Source of the DNA: an uncultured Flavobacteriales bacterium
Lineage (GTDB): Bacteria; Bacteroidota; Bacteroidia; Palsa-965
Length of the DNA stretch: 8,747 bases
Direction of reading: 5' to 3'
Assembly: GCA_946478675.1 (NCBI GenBank)
Contig: CAMLEF010000190.1
Coordinates: 1-8,747, forward strand
The position numbers were made by a program, and so were the translations under genes. Below the pieces are notes generated by a model. It worked only from the letters and a program-made list of their open reading frames with translations. It did no database searches and was not told where the DNA came from. Every line of letters begins with the position of its first letter. The first letter of the stretch is position 1. Positions 1-6,107 of this stretch are shown here, piece by piece.

Positions 1-212
1 ATGTAGTAATGCGTGAGGATCGTCATGACCGTGAAGAAAAGCAGCAGACCGAGACCGAGAATGCCGAGCAGCAGCAGCACGAGATCGAGTTTGTGCTGCG
101 GCTTCGGCAGCGGATCGGGAATATCGCGTTTGCCGATGACCAGTCGGTCTTCCAGCATATGGCAGTATTGTCCGTCGGAAAGCAGGAAATGCGGATGCTG
201 CGGCTCTTTCAT
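1..212 (-). CDS. Small membrane protein, 3' end outside window (partial)
   Basis: Seventy codons of an open frame run from an ATG at 212 leftward off the window edge. The first 40 or so residues are polar (start MKEPQHPHFLLSDGQ, then an LEDRLVIGKRDIPDPLPKP stretch). They are followed by a strongly hydrophobic helix at about residues 43-66 (rich in L, G, F), giving an N-terminal soluble part and one membrane span so far. The ATG was chosen because an in-frame start further up is absent and a TAACTTTG element sits 5 bases before it. The gene lies 27 bp after the stop of the membrane protein upstream, same strand, so it is probably the third gene of that operon, possibly with its own promoter. 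I do not recognise the family. The antisense frames here are shadows. Confidence 0.6.
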   Translation of the reverse strand, partial: MKEPQHPHFLLSDGQYCHMLEDRLVIGKRDIPDPLPKPQHKLDLVLLLLGILGLGLLLFFTVMTILTHYY

Positions 213-217
213 GGGCG

Positions 218-225
218 CAAAGTTA
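218..225 (-). promoter_or_regulatory. Bacteroidota-type -7 element (TAACTTTG)
   Basis: On the minus strand TAACTTTG matches the Bacteroidota -7 consensus TAnnTTTG exactly and ends 5 bases before the ATG at 212. With the usual distance from element to transcript start, the mRNA would begin at or next to the start codon. I see no TTG -33 element at the expected spacing, so the call rests on the -7 match and on the same arrangement recurring at three other genes in the window. Confidence 0.45.
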
Positions 226-239
226 CATGATCGAAAGGC

Positions 240-1616
240 TCATGAGCGGAGGCCCTGCTTTTTTTCGGCGAAGCTTCCGAAAAGCAGCAGCAGCGCAAGG
301 AACGGCAGCAGCCACAGCAAGCGCACATTGTAACGCGGATCGATCATCGCGAACGTTACACAGACCCAATCGTTGAGCACAAGAAAAAGCAGCGACACGA
401 CCGTCACAAAAAGCAGCGTCATGGGAATCTGCCTGCGCCGGAAAAAGAACAGCGCCGCCAATAGCACGCCCGCCAATCCGGAAACGATCATCATCGACAG
501 TTCCAGGCCGGAGAAATCGAGCCCGCGCACATTCTGCCGCGCATGCCGGTAGCTGTCCAGCAAGGACGGGAAGTGCCAGGCGATCGCACCGTAAGGCGCC
601 GACCCTTCCAGCTGGAAATTGGAAATGATGATGCGATGTTCCAGCAGTTCCGCGCCGGCATCCGTTACCGAACGCCACGCAAACCGGCCGAGGTTTCGCG
701 GGTTCGAGAAGAAATCACGGATCACCGGGTCGTATTCTTTCGCCGCACGTTCCCAGCCGTGCTCTTCCCATTTGTATTCCTGGTTCAGCGGGCTTTGCGG
801 ATTCCAGAGAAAATCGACATCGAAATGATCGCGGTAACGGCAAAGGCTGATCGGCTTTTTCCCGCAGTTCTCATCGAGATAATCGTTGATCAACCCGGTT
901 TGCACCAGGCGTCCCATCATGAATACCGGCCTTCCCTTCGGCAGCACGATCCATTCTCCGGCGACGCTTCGGTTCAGCAACAGCATGCAGACGAATGTTG
1001 CGGGAATCAGCAGCATCGTCATGAAGATCTTTTTCAGTTGCTGCGGATATTTTTTCCGGCGAATTATTCCAACGGTCAGCAGCAGCGCGAGCAAGGCGGC
1101 AGCCGTAAGCAGGTTGGATAAATGCGCCATCATGGAAAACACCGCGATCACGGCAGCATAACGACGCACACTTTTCGGGACATTCACCGGCACGAGCAGG
1201 AGCAGTAACGAAAGCAGCAATGCCGAAGTGAAAACATCCGTCATGAGCTGGCTCGTCGTGGCGGCCAGCGCGGAGCCTCCGGCCAGGAGCAGGTAAAGCG
1301 CCAGAAGCAGCGGCCGCGGGAAAGGTTGTGGCGGAACATAACGACAGCAGAAAAACAGCAGCGATGCCAGTAGGATTGCCTGCACCAGCAGCGGGATCCA
1401 TAACGAAGTCGCAAGGCTGAAATGCCGCAGGAAAAACGCATAGGCGATCGGCCGGTCGACGGGCAGCGCGTGTTCGAAACAGGCCCCGATGTAAGTGCCG
1501 CTATCGCTGCAGACAATCGGGAAGCCATTGTAAAAAGCCGGGATGCACAGCAGCAGCGCGCCGGCAATTATAACCAGCGCATCGAATAGAAAATTCTTTT
1601 TGAAAAGGTAGTTCAC
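240..1616 (-). CDS. Multipass integral membrane protein, GT-C-like, function unknown
   Basis: The 458-residue product is dominated by hydrophobic helices at about residues 11-29, 72-92, 103-120, 130-145, 154-184 (probably two spans), 197-213, 374-393, 399-415 and 432-449. A polar region of about 155 residues lies between spans (about 215-370). Just after the first helix is NGFPIVCSDSGTY, then VDRPIAYAFFLRH. An acidic or polar first loop after TM1 and a late RYNVRLLW segment recall GT-C polyprenyl-phosphate sugar transferases and their relatives. That is inference from layout, not a family match. The start is GTG: the only in-frame codon upstream that matters is the stop of the preceding gene, and no ATG lies near the N-terminus. 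It follows the MBL-fold gene by 36 bp on the same strand and in the same frame, so an operon is likely. Confidence 0.72.
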   Translation of the reverse strand: MNYLFKKNFLFDALVIIAGALLLCIPAFYNGFPIVCSDSGTYIGACFEHALPVDRPIAYAFFLRHFSLATSLWIPLLVQAILLASLLFFCCRYVPPQPFPRPLLLALYLLLAGGSALAATTSQLMTDVFTSALLLSLLLLLVPVNVPKSVRRYAAVIAVFSMMAHLSNLLTAAALLALLLTVGIIRRKKYPQQLKKIFMTMLLIPATFVCMLLLNRSVAGEWIVLPKGRPVFMMGRLVQTGLINDYLDENCGKKPISLCRYRDHFDVDFLWNPQSPLNQEYKWEEHGWERAAKEYDPVIRDFFSNPRNLGRFAWRSVTDAGAELLEHRIIISNFQLEGSAPYGAIAWHFPSLLDSYRHARQNVRGLDFSGLELSMMIVSGLAGVLLAALFFFRRRQIPMTLLFVTVVSLLFLVLNDWVCVTFAMIDPRYNVRLLWLLPFLALLLLFGSFAEKKQGLRS

Positions 1617-1652
1617 TGCCGTGCCAGCAACATGTGCGTCCGAAGATACGAC

Positions 1653-3188
1653 TCAAATTCCCGAAACCTTCAGCTGCTGATCCAGTTCCCATCCGATCAC
1701 CGGCATGTCGCAGACTTTGCAGAGATCGCACTTCGACCAGCTGATCCAGTGATCACGTTCGTTGTACGGGAATTTGTTGACGGTGTTGCGCAGCAATAGT
1801 TTCTGGCGGATCGCGAGCTTCGACATGAACGGGTGGCGCAGGAAATAACCGAGCGCGCGCAGCGGATCTTTTTTCAGCGTGCCCGATGCGGTCGGGTAAC
1901 GCGTGATGAGCCGCACGCAAACGATGTCGAGGTTCTGCTCGAGCGTGTGTTCTTCGTACACGTCGACGTCGATGCCGTAACCGATCGTCAGCACGTCGCC
2001 GCCCCATTCGTGATCGAGCGCGTGATGTAAAAGATTGGATTGCGTTCGGATCAAAAGTTTATGCGCTGTATCCGGCTGCTCGTTGCGGCGCACGGAGAAG
2101 TTTTTTCCGTCGAAGCGCACGTCGTAGAAAGGCTGGTGCGCAACATTCGTCAGCTGGACGGAAAAGATCGCTGCCGAAAGCACGTCGGGATGATAAAGGT
2201 CGCGGTTGTCGTCCAGGCAACGCTCCAGTTTTTCACGGATCGTTTCCGCTTCGGAGTCCGTGCAGGAGATGGGGCGTTCCGTTTCCGCAATAGCATCACC
2301 GTACTCTTCTTCGACGAGCTGCTGAATCGTTTTCGTGGCGAAGCGTTCGTGCCACGGTGAAATTTTATGAAACGTTTCGCCTTCGAAATAATCACCGGGA
2401 TTAATGACGAAAAATCCGACAGGATGTGTTTCCTCAAAATGCTCCTGGTAATAGCCGATCAACCGTTCGCGGGAGAATTTCACTTCGTTGATCCATTGCC
2501 GCTCTTTTTTCAGCAATGCGAATCCCGGCCCGAACGGAATGGCGCGTTCCGGCTGCAGCTCGCGCACGATCTTGCAAAAGTGATGCGCGAAATACTGCTC
2601 CCGCAGCAAACCGGTTTCATAATCGTTCTTCGAAGGATAATGCACGGTATTCGGAAAATATCCCGCGCCGCTCCAGCCGGAAAACAGGTAATCGATCTTC
2701 GGCCAGCGCTTTTTGATCTCGCACAAAAACATCTGCACGACATTCTCGTGATGCGAATTCAACGCGTCGTTGAGATTGACGATCACGATTTCCCCGATGC
2801 GGATGACGATGACACTCTCCAGCGCAAAACCAACATACGTCACGGTAGTCGTGGGGGAGATGCGGTATTCTTTGTAGCTCACCGCTTCGGTTACGTCATC
2901 AAAACCGAGCTCGCTGAAATATTCTTTTGCGCCGCGCCGCCATTGAAACGGGTAGAAGACGCGCGCATCCTGCGAAAACAATTTCAGCGAATCCGCATGC
3001 AGATGATCTTCGTGGCCGTGCGAATACAGGATATGTTTCGCAGCAGGAGCTTTTGAAATATCCACCGGCGCCGGGAACAGCTGCCATTGGTTCATGTATA
3101 CGCCGCCTTTGATCCAGGGATCGAACGTAATGGTCGTATCGCCCGTGTCGATCAACAGACACGAGTGACAAATGTATTCAATGCGCAT
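1653..3188 (-). CDS. MBL-fold metallo-hydrolase (UlaG/CMAH-like)
   Basis: The 511-residue protein opens with a beta-rich MBL start (MRIEYICHSCLLIDTGD, FDPW at 22-25). It carries the metal motif HxHxDH as H57-G-H59-E-D61-H62, and a later metal-ligand aspartate candidate D141 in IVNLNDALNSHH. The phrasing around these motifs (FDPW, SHGHEDHLHADSL, NLNDAL, PFGPGF) resembles the MBL part of CMP-N-acetylneuraminate hydroxylase and UlaG-type lactonases more than beta-lactamases. The N-terminal Rieske domain of true CMAH is absent. The C-terminal half (about 330-460) looks like a separate domain, possibly SCP2-like (inference). The extreme C-terminus holds CX2CX2C (C487, C490, C493), a possible metal or Fe-S site. 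The ATG at 3188 starts directly with the MBL fold. First gene of the minus-strand operon; substrate unknown. Confidence 0.8.
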   Translation of the reverse strand: MRIEYICHSCLLIDTGDTTITFDPWIKGGVYMNQWQLFPAPVDISKAPAAKHILYSHGHEDHLHADSLKLFSQDARVFYPFQWRRGAKEYFSELGFDDVTEAVSYKEYRISPTTTVTYVGFALESVIVIRIGEIVIVNLNDALNSHHENVVQMFLCEIKKRWPKIDYLFSGWSGAGYFPNTVHYPSKNDYETGLLREQYFAHHFCKIVRELQPERAIPFGPGFALLKKERQWINEVKFSRERLIGYYQEHFEETHPVGFFVINPGDYFEGETFHKISPWHERFATKTIQQLVEEEYGDAIAETERPISCTDSEAETIREKLERCLDDNRDLYHPDVLSAAIFSVQLTNVAHQPFYDVRFDGKNFSVRRNEQPDTAHKLLIRTQSNLLHHALDHEWGGDVLTIGYGIDVDVYEEHTLEQNLDIVCVRLITRYPTASGTLKKDPLRALGYFLRHPFMSKLAIRQKLLLRNTVNKFPYNERDHWISWSKCDLCKVCDMPVIGWELDQQLKVSGI

Positions 3189-3294
3189 GCGCAGCCGGGT
3201 TTGGTCAGCGTATCAATGCTTCATCGGAATCTGATTAGTCGCCGGGAGAAAACGGTGGTGGTTGTGCTTTTATTGCCTCTATGAAAAAAAAAGG

Positions 3295-3404
3295 GCATTC
3301 GTGCATTCGGTCATTCGGGGATACGGAAACTGACCATAGCCCGAATTTCCGAATGACCGAATTTCCGACTGCCCGACTGTCCGAATTACCGAACGCCCGA
3401 ATTC
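3295..3404. repeat. Octamer repeat array, inverted and direct CCGAAT-type units
   Basis: From 3341 to 3404 eight 8-bp units follow one another without a gap, each of the form CCGA(A/C)(T/C)NN. Six have A and two have C at the fifth base. From 3295 to 3326 four units lie in the opposite orientation (NNATTCGG type), the outermost two less perfect. The blocks are separated by 14 bp. The segment 3305-3318 is a perfect 14-bp inverted match to 3349-3362, so the array can fold into a long hairpin with alternative registers. It ends 2 bp before the prfB -7 element. Confidence 0.85.
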
Positions 3405-3406
3405 CC

Positions 3407-3414
3407 TACATTTG
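3407..3414 (+). promoter_or_regulatory. prfB -7 promoter element (TACATTTG)
   Basis: TACATTTG is an exact match to the Bacteroidota TAnnTTTG -7 consensus. It ends 4 bases before the prfB ATG, which would place the transcript start at or beside the start codon. No TTG occurs at the -33 spacing; that zone is filled by the octamer repeats instead. There is no Shine-Dalgarno sequence before the ATG. Confidence 0.55.
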
Positions 3415-3418
3415 CCGC

Positions 3419-4520
3419 ATGGTAACAATTGAACAAGTGAAGGCTCTGGCTGATCGCAAGGACGCGTTAAGGAGGCATCTTTGACATCGATGGCAAGCTG
3501 AAAAAAATCGCCGATGAAGAAGCGGCTTCGCAGGCTCCCGGTTTCTGGGACGATCCGAAAAAGGCAGAAGCGCTTCTGAAGGAAATCAAGAAAAAGAAAA
3601 ACTGGACCGATTCGTTCAGCGCGCTCGACGCGACGATCGAAGATTTGTTCGTGATGCACGATTTTTATAAATCGGGAGACGCATCGGAGCAGGATATCGA
3701 CTCGGCGTTTGCAGATGCGGTGAAGAAGCTTGAGGAGCTCGAGTTCCGCAACATGCTCAGCGGCAAAGACGATCACCTCAACGCCGTGCTCACGATCAAC
3801 GCGGGCGCGGGCGGCACGGAAAGCTGCGACTGGGCGAGCATGCTCATGCGCATGTACATCATGTGGGGCGAGAAGAACGGCTTCAAGGTAAAAGAAGCCG
3901 ATCTGCAGCAGGGTGAAACCGCCGGCATCAAATCGTGCACGCTCGAGTTCGAAGGCGAATATGCTTTCGGTTATCTCAAAGGAGAGAACGGCGTGCACCG
4001 CCTCGTGCGCATTTCGCCTTTCGATTCCAACGCGCGCCGTCATACCTCGTTCGCTTCGGTGTACGTGTACCCGCTCATCGACGATACGATCGAGATCGAA
4101 GTGAATCCTTCCGAAGTGGAATGGGAAACTTTCCGTTCGGGTGGCGCAGGCGGACAGAACGTCAACAAGGTGGAAACCGCGGTGCGACTGTACCACAAAC
4201 CGACCGGCATCATCATCAAGAACCAGGAGTCGCGTTCGCAGATGACGAACCGTGAGAACGCGATGCGCCTGCTGAAATCGCAGCTCTACCAGATTGAAAT
4301 GCAGAAGCGCATGGAAACGGTAGCAGCGATCCGCGGCAACATGAAAAAGATCGAGTGGGGCTCGCAGATCCGCAACTATGTGCTGCATCCGTACAAGCTC
4401 GTGAAAGATCTCCGCACGGATTACGAAACGTCGGATGCGCAGAGCGTGCTCGATGGTGAGCTGAACGAATTCATCAAAACCTACCTGATGGAGTACGGCG
4501 CAAGCTGGAACCTCGGGTAA
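3419..4520 (+). CDS. prfB: Peptide chain release factor 2, with programmed +1 frameshift
   Basis: Release factor 2 reads UAA and UGA in the ribosomal A site and triggers hydrolysis of the finished peptide. The first 21 codons ([21 protein letters not shown]) end at an in-frame TGA (3482-3484). Skipping one base after CTT gives GAC, and the frame then runs 345 further residues to TAA, for a total of 366, the usual RF2 length. Visible motifs are [11 protein letters not shown] in domain 2, the SPF codon-recognition tripeptide at 199-201 (ISPFDS) that marks RF2 rather than RF1, and the catalytic GGQ at 244-246. The start at 3419 fits RF2 homology and the promoter element 4 bases upstream. Expression should be autoregulated, since low RF2 favours the frameshift. 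The opposite-strand open frame covering the gene is a shadow. Confidence 0.96.
3470..3485 (+). promoter_or_regulatory. RF2 programmed +1 frameshift site
   Basis: The order is AGGAGG, CAT, CTT, TGA, C: a Shine-Dalgarno-like hexamer three bases before the slippery CTT, then the UGA stop and a C. This is the canonical RF2 recoding site (E. coli has AGG GGG TAT CTT TGA C). The P-site tRNA slips from CUU to UUU when UGA termination is slow, so RF2 controls its own synthesis. The protein frame continues perfectly afterwards, so this is not a sequencing error. Confidence 0.95.
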
Positions 4521-4549
4521 GCAATATCAACCTTTGGTTGAATGAATAA

Positions 4550-4587
4550 GGGGTCGACCCTTCGATAGCAATCGGAGGGTCGACCCC
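4550..4587. repeat. Nested-palindrome hairpin (GGGTCGACCC arms), possible terminator or dispersed repeat
   Basis: Twelve bases at 4550-4561 pair perfectly with 4576-4587. After a T/G mismatch (wobble in RNA) four more pairs (4563-4566 with 4571-4574) close an AGCA loop, giving a stem of about 17 bp. Each arm contains GGGTCGACCC, which is itself a perfect 10-bp palindrome, so each arm can also self-pair. It starts 30 bp after the prfB stop and ends 20 bp before the ArsC-family start. A run of five T lies at 4600-4604 after a smaller AACTG/CAGTT stem, so terminator function for prfB is possible. The nested symmetry also fits a REP-like or MITE-like element. Confidence 0.7.
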
Positions 4588-4607
4588 AACTGCAAGCAGT
4601 TTTTCCA

Positions 4608-4964
4608 ATGAAAAAAGAGATCCATATCTGGCACAAAAAAACCTGCTCGAAGAGCTGCGAGGTGATGAACGTGCTGAAAGAGGAAGGCATTAAGCCGACG
4701 GTATTCGAATACATCGTAACGCCGCCGACCGAAGAGCAGATCCGCGACATCCTGAAAAAGCTCGGCATTCCCGCCGAAGAGCTGATCCGCAAGAAGGAGC
4801 CGGTCTACAAGGAGAAATTCGCGGACAAAAAGATGACGGAAGAAAAGTGGATCAAGGCGATGGTGAAATATCCCATTCTCATTGAGCGCCCGATCATCAT
4901 CAAAGGCAACAAAGCGATCATCGGAAGGCCGACGGAAAAAGTGATTCCGTTCGTGGAGTCCTGA
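4608..4964 (+). CDS. ArsC-family thioredoxin-fold reductase
   Basis: The 118-residue protein is full length for the short ArsC/YfgD-type branch (E. coli ArsC is 141). It starts with a beta strand and WHKKTCSKSC, placing the catalytic cysteine at C13 where E. coli plasmid ArsC has C12. The arginines that hold the oxyanion appear to be conserved: R61 in LIRKKEP, R94 in IERPI, R107 in GRPTEK, matching R60, R94 and R107. The cis-proline region is IERPI. A second cysteine (C17) makes a CX3C pair. No arsR, arsB or arsM neighbour is visible, so the substrate need not be arsenate; many chromosomal members are uncharacterised. It starts at ATG 4608 without a Shine-Dalgarno sequence, after the hairpin. 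Confidence 0.85.
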   Translation: MKKEIHIWHKKTCSKSCEVMNVLKEEGIKPTVFEYIVTPPTEEQIRDILKKLGIPAEELIRKKEPVYKEKFADKKMTEEKWIKAMVKYPILIERPIIIKGNKAIIGRPTEKVIPFVES

Positions 4965-4972
4965 GCGTTCCG

Positions 4973-4980
4973 TAACTTTA
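4973..4980 (+). promoter_or_regulatory. Near-consensus -7 element (TAACTTTA)
   Basis: TAACTTTA differs from TAnnTTTG only in the last base and ends 4 bases before the lipoprotein ATG at 4985, the same spacing as at prfB. It lies in the 20-bp gap after the ArsC-family stop. No clear -33 TTG is seen. Confidence 0.4.
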
Positions 4981-4984
4981 TGAG

Positions 4985-6010
4985 ATGCGGCTGATCCTGC
5001 TGTTTCTCATTCCTCTTTTTCTCGTCGCCTGCCACCATCAACCAGCGACAATTACGGCACGTCCACCGGCTGTTCCTGCAGAAACGGTTGCCACCATTAC
5101 GCATGCCGCCGATCACAACATCACGCTGCTCGATGTGGCGGTTATCGCAGCGTCGCCGCAATATCATTCAAACAGTGATGCGGATGTGACGAAATATCGT
5201 TACGAATGGCGTGGCCAAACGTATGAAGGCGTCGAGCACGAGGATATTTATCTCGCAGAAGGCGATAAGTTCATTGTGCTGATTCCCGATACGCTGCGGC
5301 CGTTTGAAAGCAAGCTGCTGCTTGAAAATCCGGTCTTCGACGAACAGGAGCTGATCACGTTGCGTGCCGGATATGTGCGCGGCGCCTCGGATAAATGCAT
5401 TGTTTACGAGTACGAATACAACGGCCGGCGTTACCGCAAGCAGCTATACAAACGCGATGCGCCGTTCAACATCAACGGCGGAATGACGCCGAAGCAACTC
5501 ATCCTCGTGCTGGTCGATCCGGCCAATCCGGCAAGAAGCATTGCCGTGCCCGACGAAATTCTTTCGCGCGAAGACAGCGTTCGCTACAGCCTTCCGCACA
5601 GTCAACCGCAAATGAATTACGGCATGTGGTTGTCGCGCGGTGTCACAAACGAAGCGGCGGACACGATCGTGGGCAACGTCGGTGCGTATTGCTACGTTCC
5701 GGACACGACGGAGATCAGCGCCCTGGAGAATGTTGTCGGCGAATGGCAATTTCCTTATGTAAAGTCGCAGCGAGTGGCGGTTCGGCAGCAGCAGGAAAAG
5801 TTGCTGCGTGAATCAGGTGTGCAGCTGCATTACACGCACCGCAAGAAGATTCAATTCCGCCTCACTGACGGCAGCACCGTTACGATCGATCTCGCCGCTT
5901 ACCGGAATTGTTTCAGCATCGTGCTGTTCAACGGGCACGATCGGCCGCAGGTACGCGACGGCTACATCGACAGCCGGGCGTATGTCTATAAAAACTACTT
6001 CGGGCGGTGA
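4985..6010 (+). CDS. Predicted lipoprotein with duplicated domain, function unknown
   Basis: The 341-residue product begins with a short signal peptide (MRLILLFLIPLF) and a lipobox L13-V-A-C16, so it should be lipidated on C16 and kept in the cell envelope. The residues after the cysteine (HHQP) are not acidic, so I see no obvious surface-export signal. The mature part contains two similar units, about 71-123 and 141-193. Each begins with Y-x-Y-E-(W/Y)-x-G-x-x-Y and continues to a hydrophobic strand (FIVLIPD / LILVLVDP) and a short proline-containing tail, reminiscent of DUF3592-type beta domains (inference). The last 50 residues form another beta-rich stretch. ATG 4985 is chosen over the ATG at 4980, which hits a stop within five codons. 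Base composition is host-like. Not recognised as a named protein. Confidence 0.8.
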   Translation: MRLILLFLIPLFLVACHHQPATITARPPAVPAETVATITHAADHNITLLDVAVIAASPQYHSNSDADVTKYRYEWRGQTYEGVEHEDIYLAEGDKFIVLIPDTLRPFESKLLLENPVFDEQELITLRAGYVRGASDKCIVYEYEYNGRRYRKQLYKRDAPFNINGGMTPKQLILVLVDPANPARSIAVPDEILSREDSVRYSLPHSQPQMNYGMWLSRGVTNEAADTIVGNVGAYCYVPDTTEISALENVVGEWQFPYVKSQRVAVRQQQEKLLRESGVQLHYTHRKKIQFRLTDGSTVTIDLAAYRNCFSIVLFNGHDRPQVRDGYIDSRAYVYKNYFGR

Positions 6011-6095
6011 CAACGAGCGGGATAATTCGGCATTTTTGTAACTCGTTTTTGTCAACCAGCGATCGGTGTTATCGGAGCGATCATTGGAGATTGCT

Positions 6096-6103
6096 TAATT
6101 TTA
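6096..6103 (+). promoter_or_regulatory. Possible -7 element of the ATPase-TOPRIM cassette (TAATTTTA)
   Basis: TAATTTTA matches TAnnTTT plus A instead of G and ends 4 bases before the ATPase ATG, the same geometry as at three other genes. The 97-bp gap (6011-6107) also contains two TTTTTGT copies (6033-6039 and 6046-6052) and a weak GATCG/CGATC stem (6061-6065 with 6078-6082). In an AT-rich segment the match is less telling than elsewhere. Confidence 0.35.
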
Positions 6104-6107
6104 TTTC

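Larger units (their letters stand above)
3189..3418. other. Divergent intergenic region between the MBL gene and prfB
   Basis: This 230-bp stretch must hold the promoters for both directions. From left to right it contains about 95 bp of unremarkable sequence upstream of the MBL gene, in which I find no TAnnTTTG match on the minus strand. Then come a run of nine A (3284-3292), the inverted octamer copies, the direct octamer copies, and a TACATTTG element right before prfB. A frame open on the plus strand from an ATG at 3281 runs through the repeats into prfB, but homology to RF2 begins only at 3419. Confidence 0.6.

Noticed and set aside
543..1121. 192-codon plus-strand frame and overlapping minus-strand frames (223-678, 871-1401)
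   Set aside because: They overlap the 458-residue membrane protein, whose regular hydrophobic helices support it as the real gene.
2367..3056. 229-codon plus-strand frame opposite the MBL gene
   Set aside because: The minus-strand frame has the HxHxDH motif and full-length domain structure, so this is a shadow.
3281..3418. Upstream ATG giving prfB a 46-residue N-terminal extension
   Set aside because: The extension is a translation of the octamer repeats; RF2 homology and the -7 element point to the ATG at 3419.
3482..3484. In-frame TGA in prfB as a sequencing error or pseudogene
   Set aside because: The surrounding AGGAGG-CAT-CTT-TGA-C is the conserved RF2 recoding site, and the frame continues full length after it.
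3279..4388. 369-codon open frame on the minus strand opposite prfB
   Set aside because: It is the antisense of a clear RF2 gene with SPF and GGQ motifs; the open frame follows from the biased codon use of prfB, and its H/R/V-rich product has no recognisable motif.
6033..6107. Terminal or target-site repeats flanking the cassette
   Set aside because: Only short TTTTTGT copies and a 5-bp stem are present; no matching repeat was seen at the 7876-7879 end.
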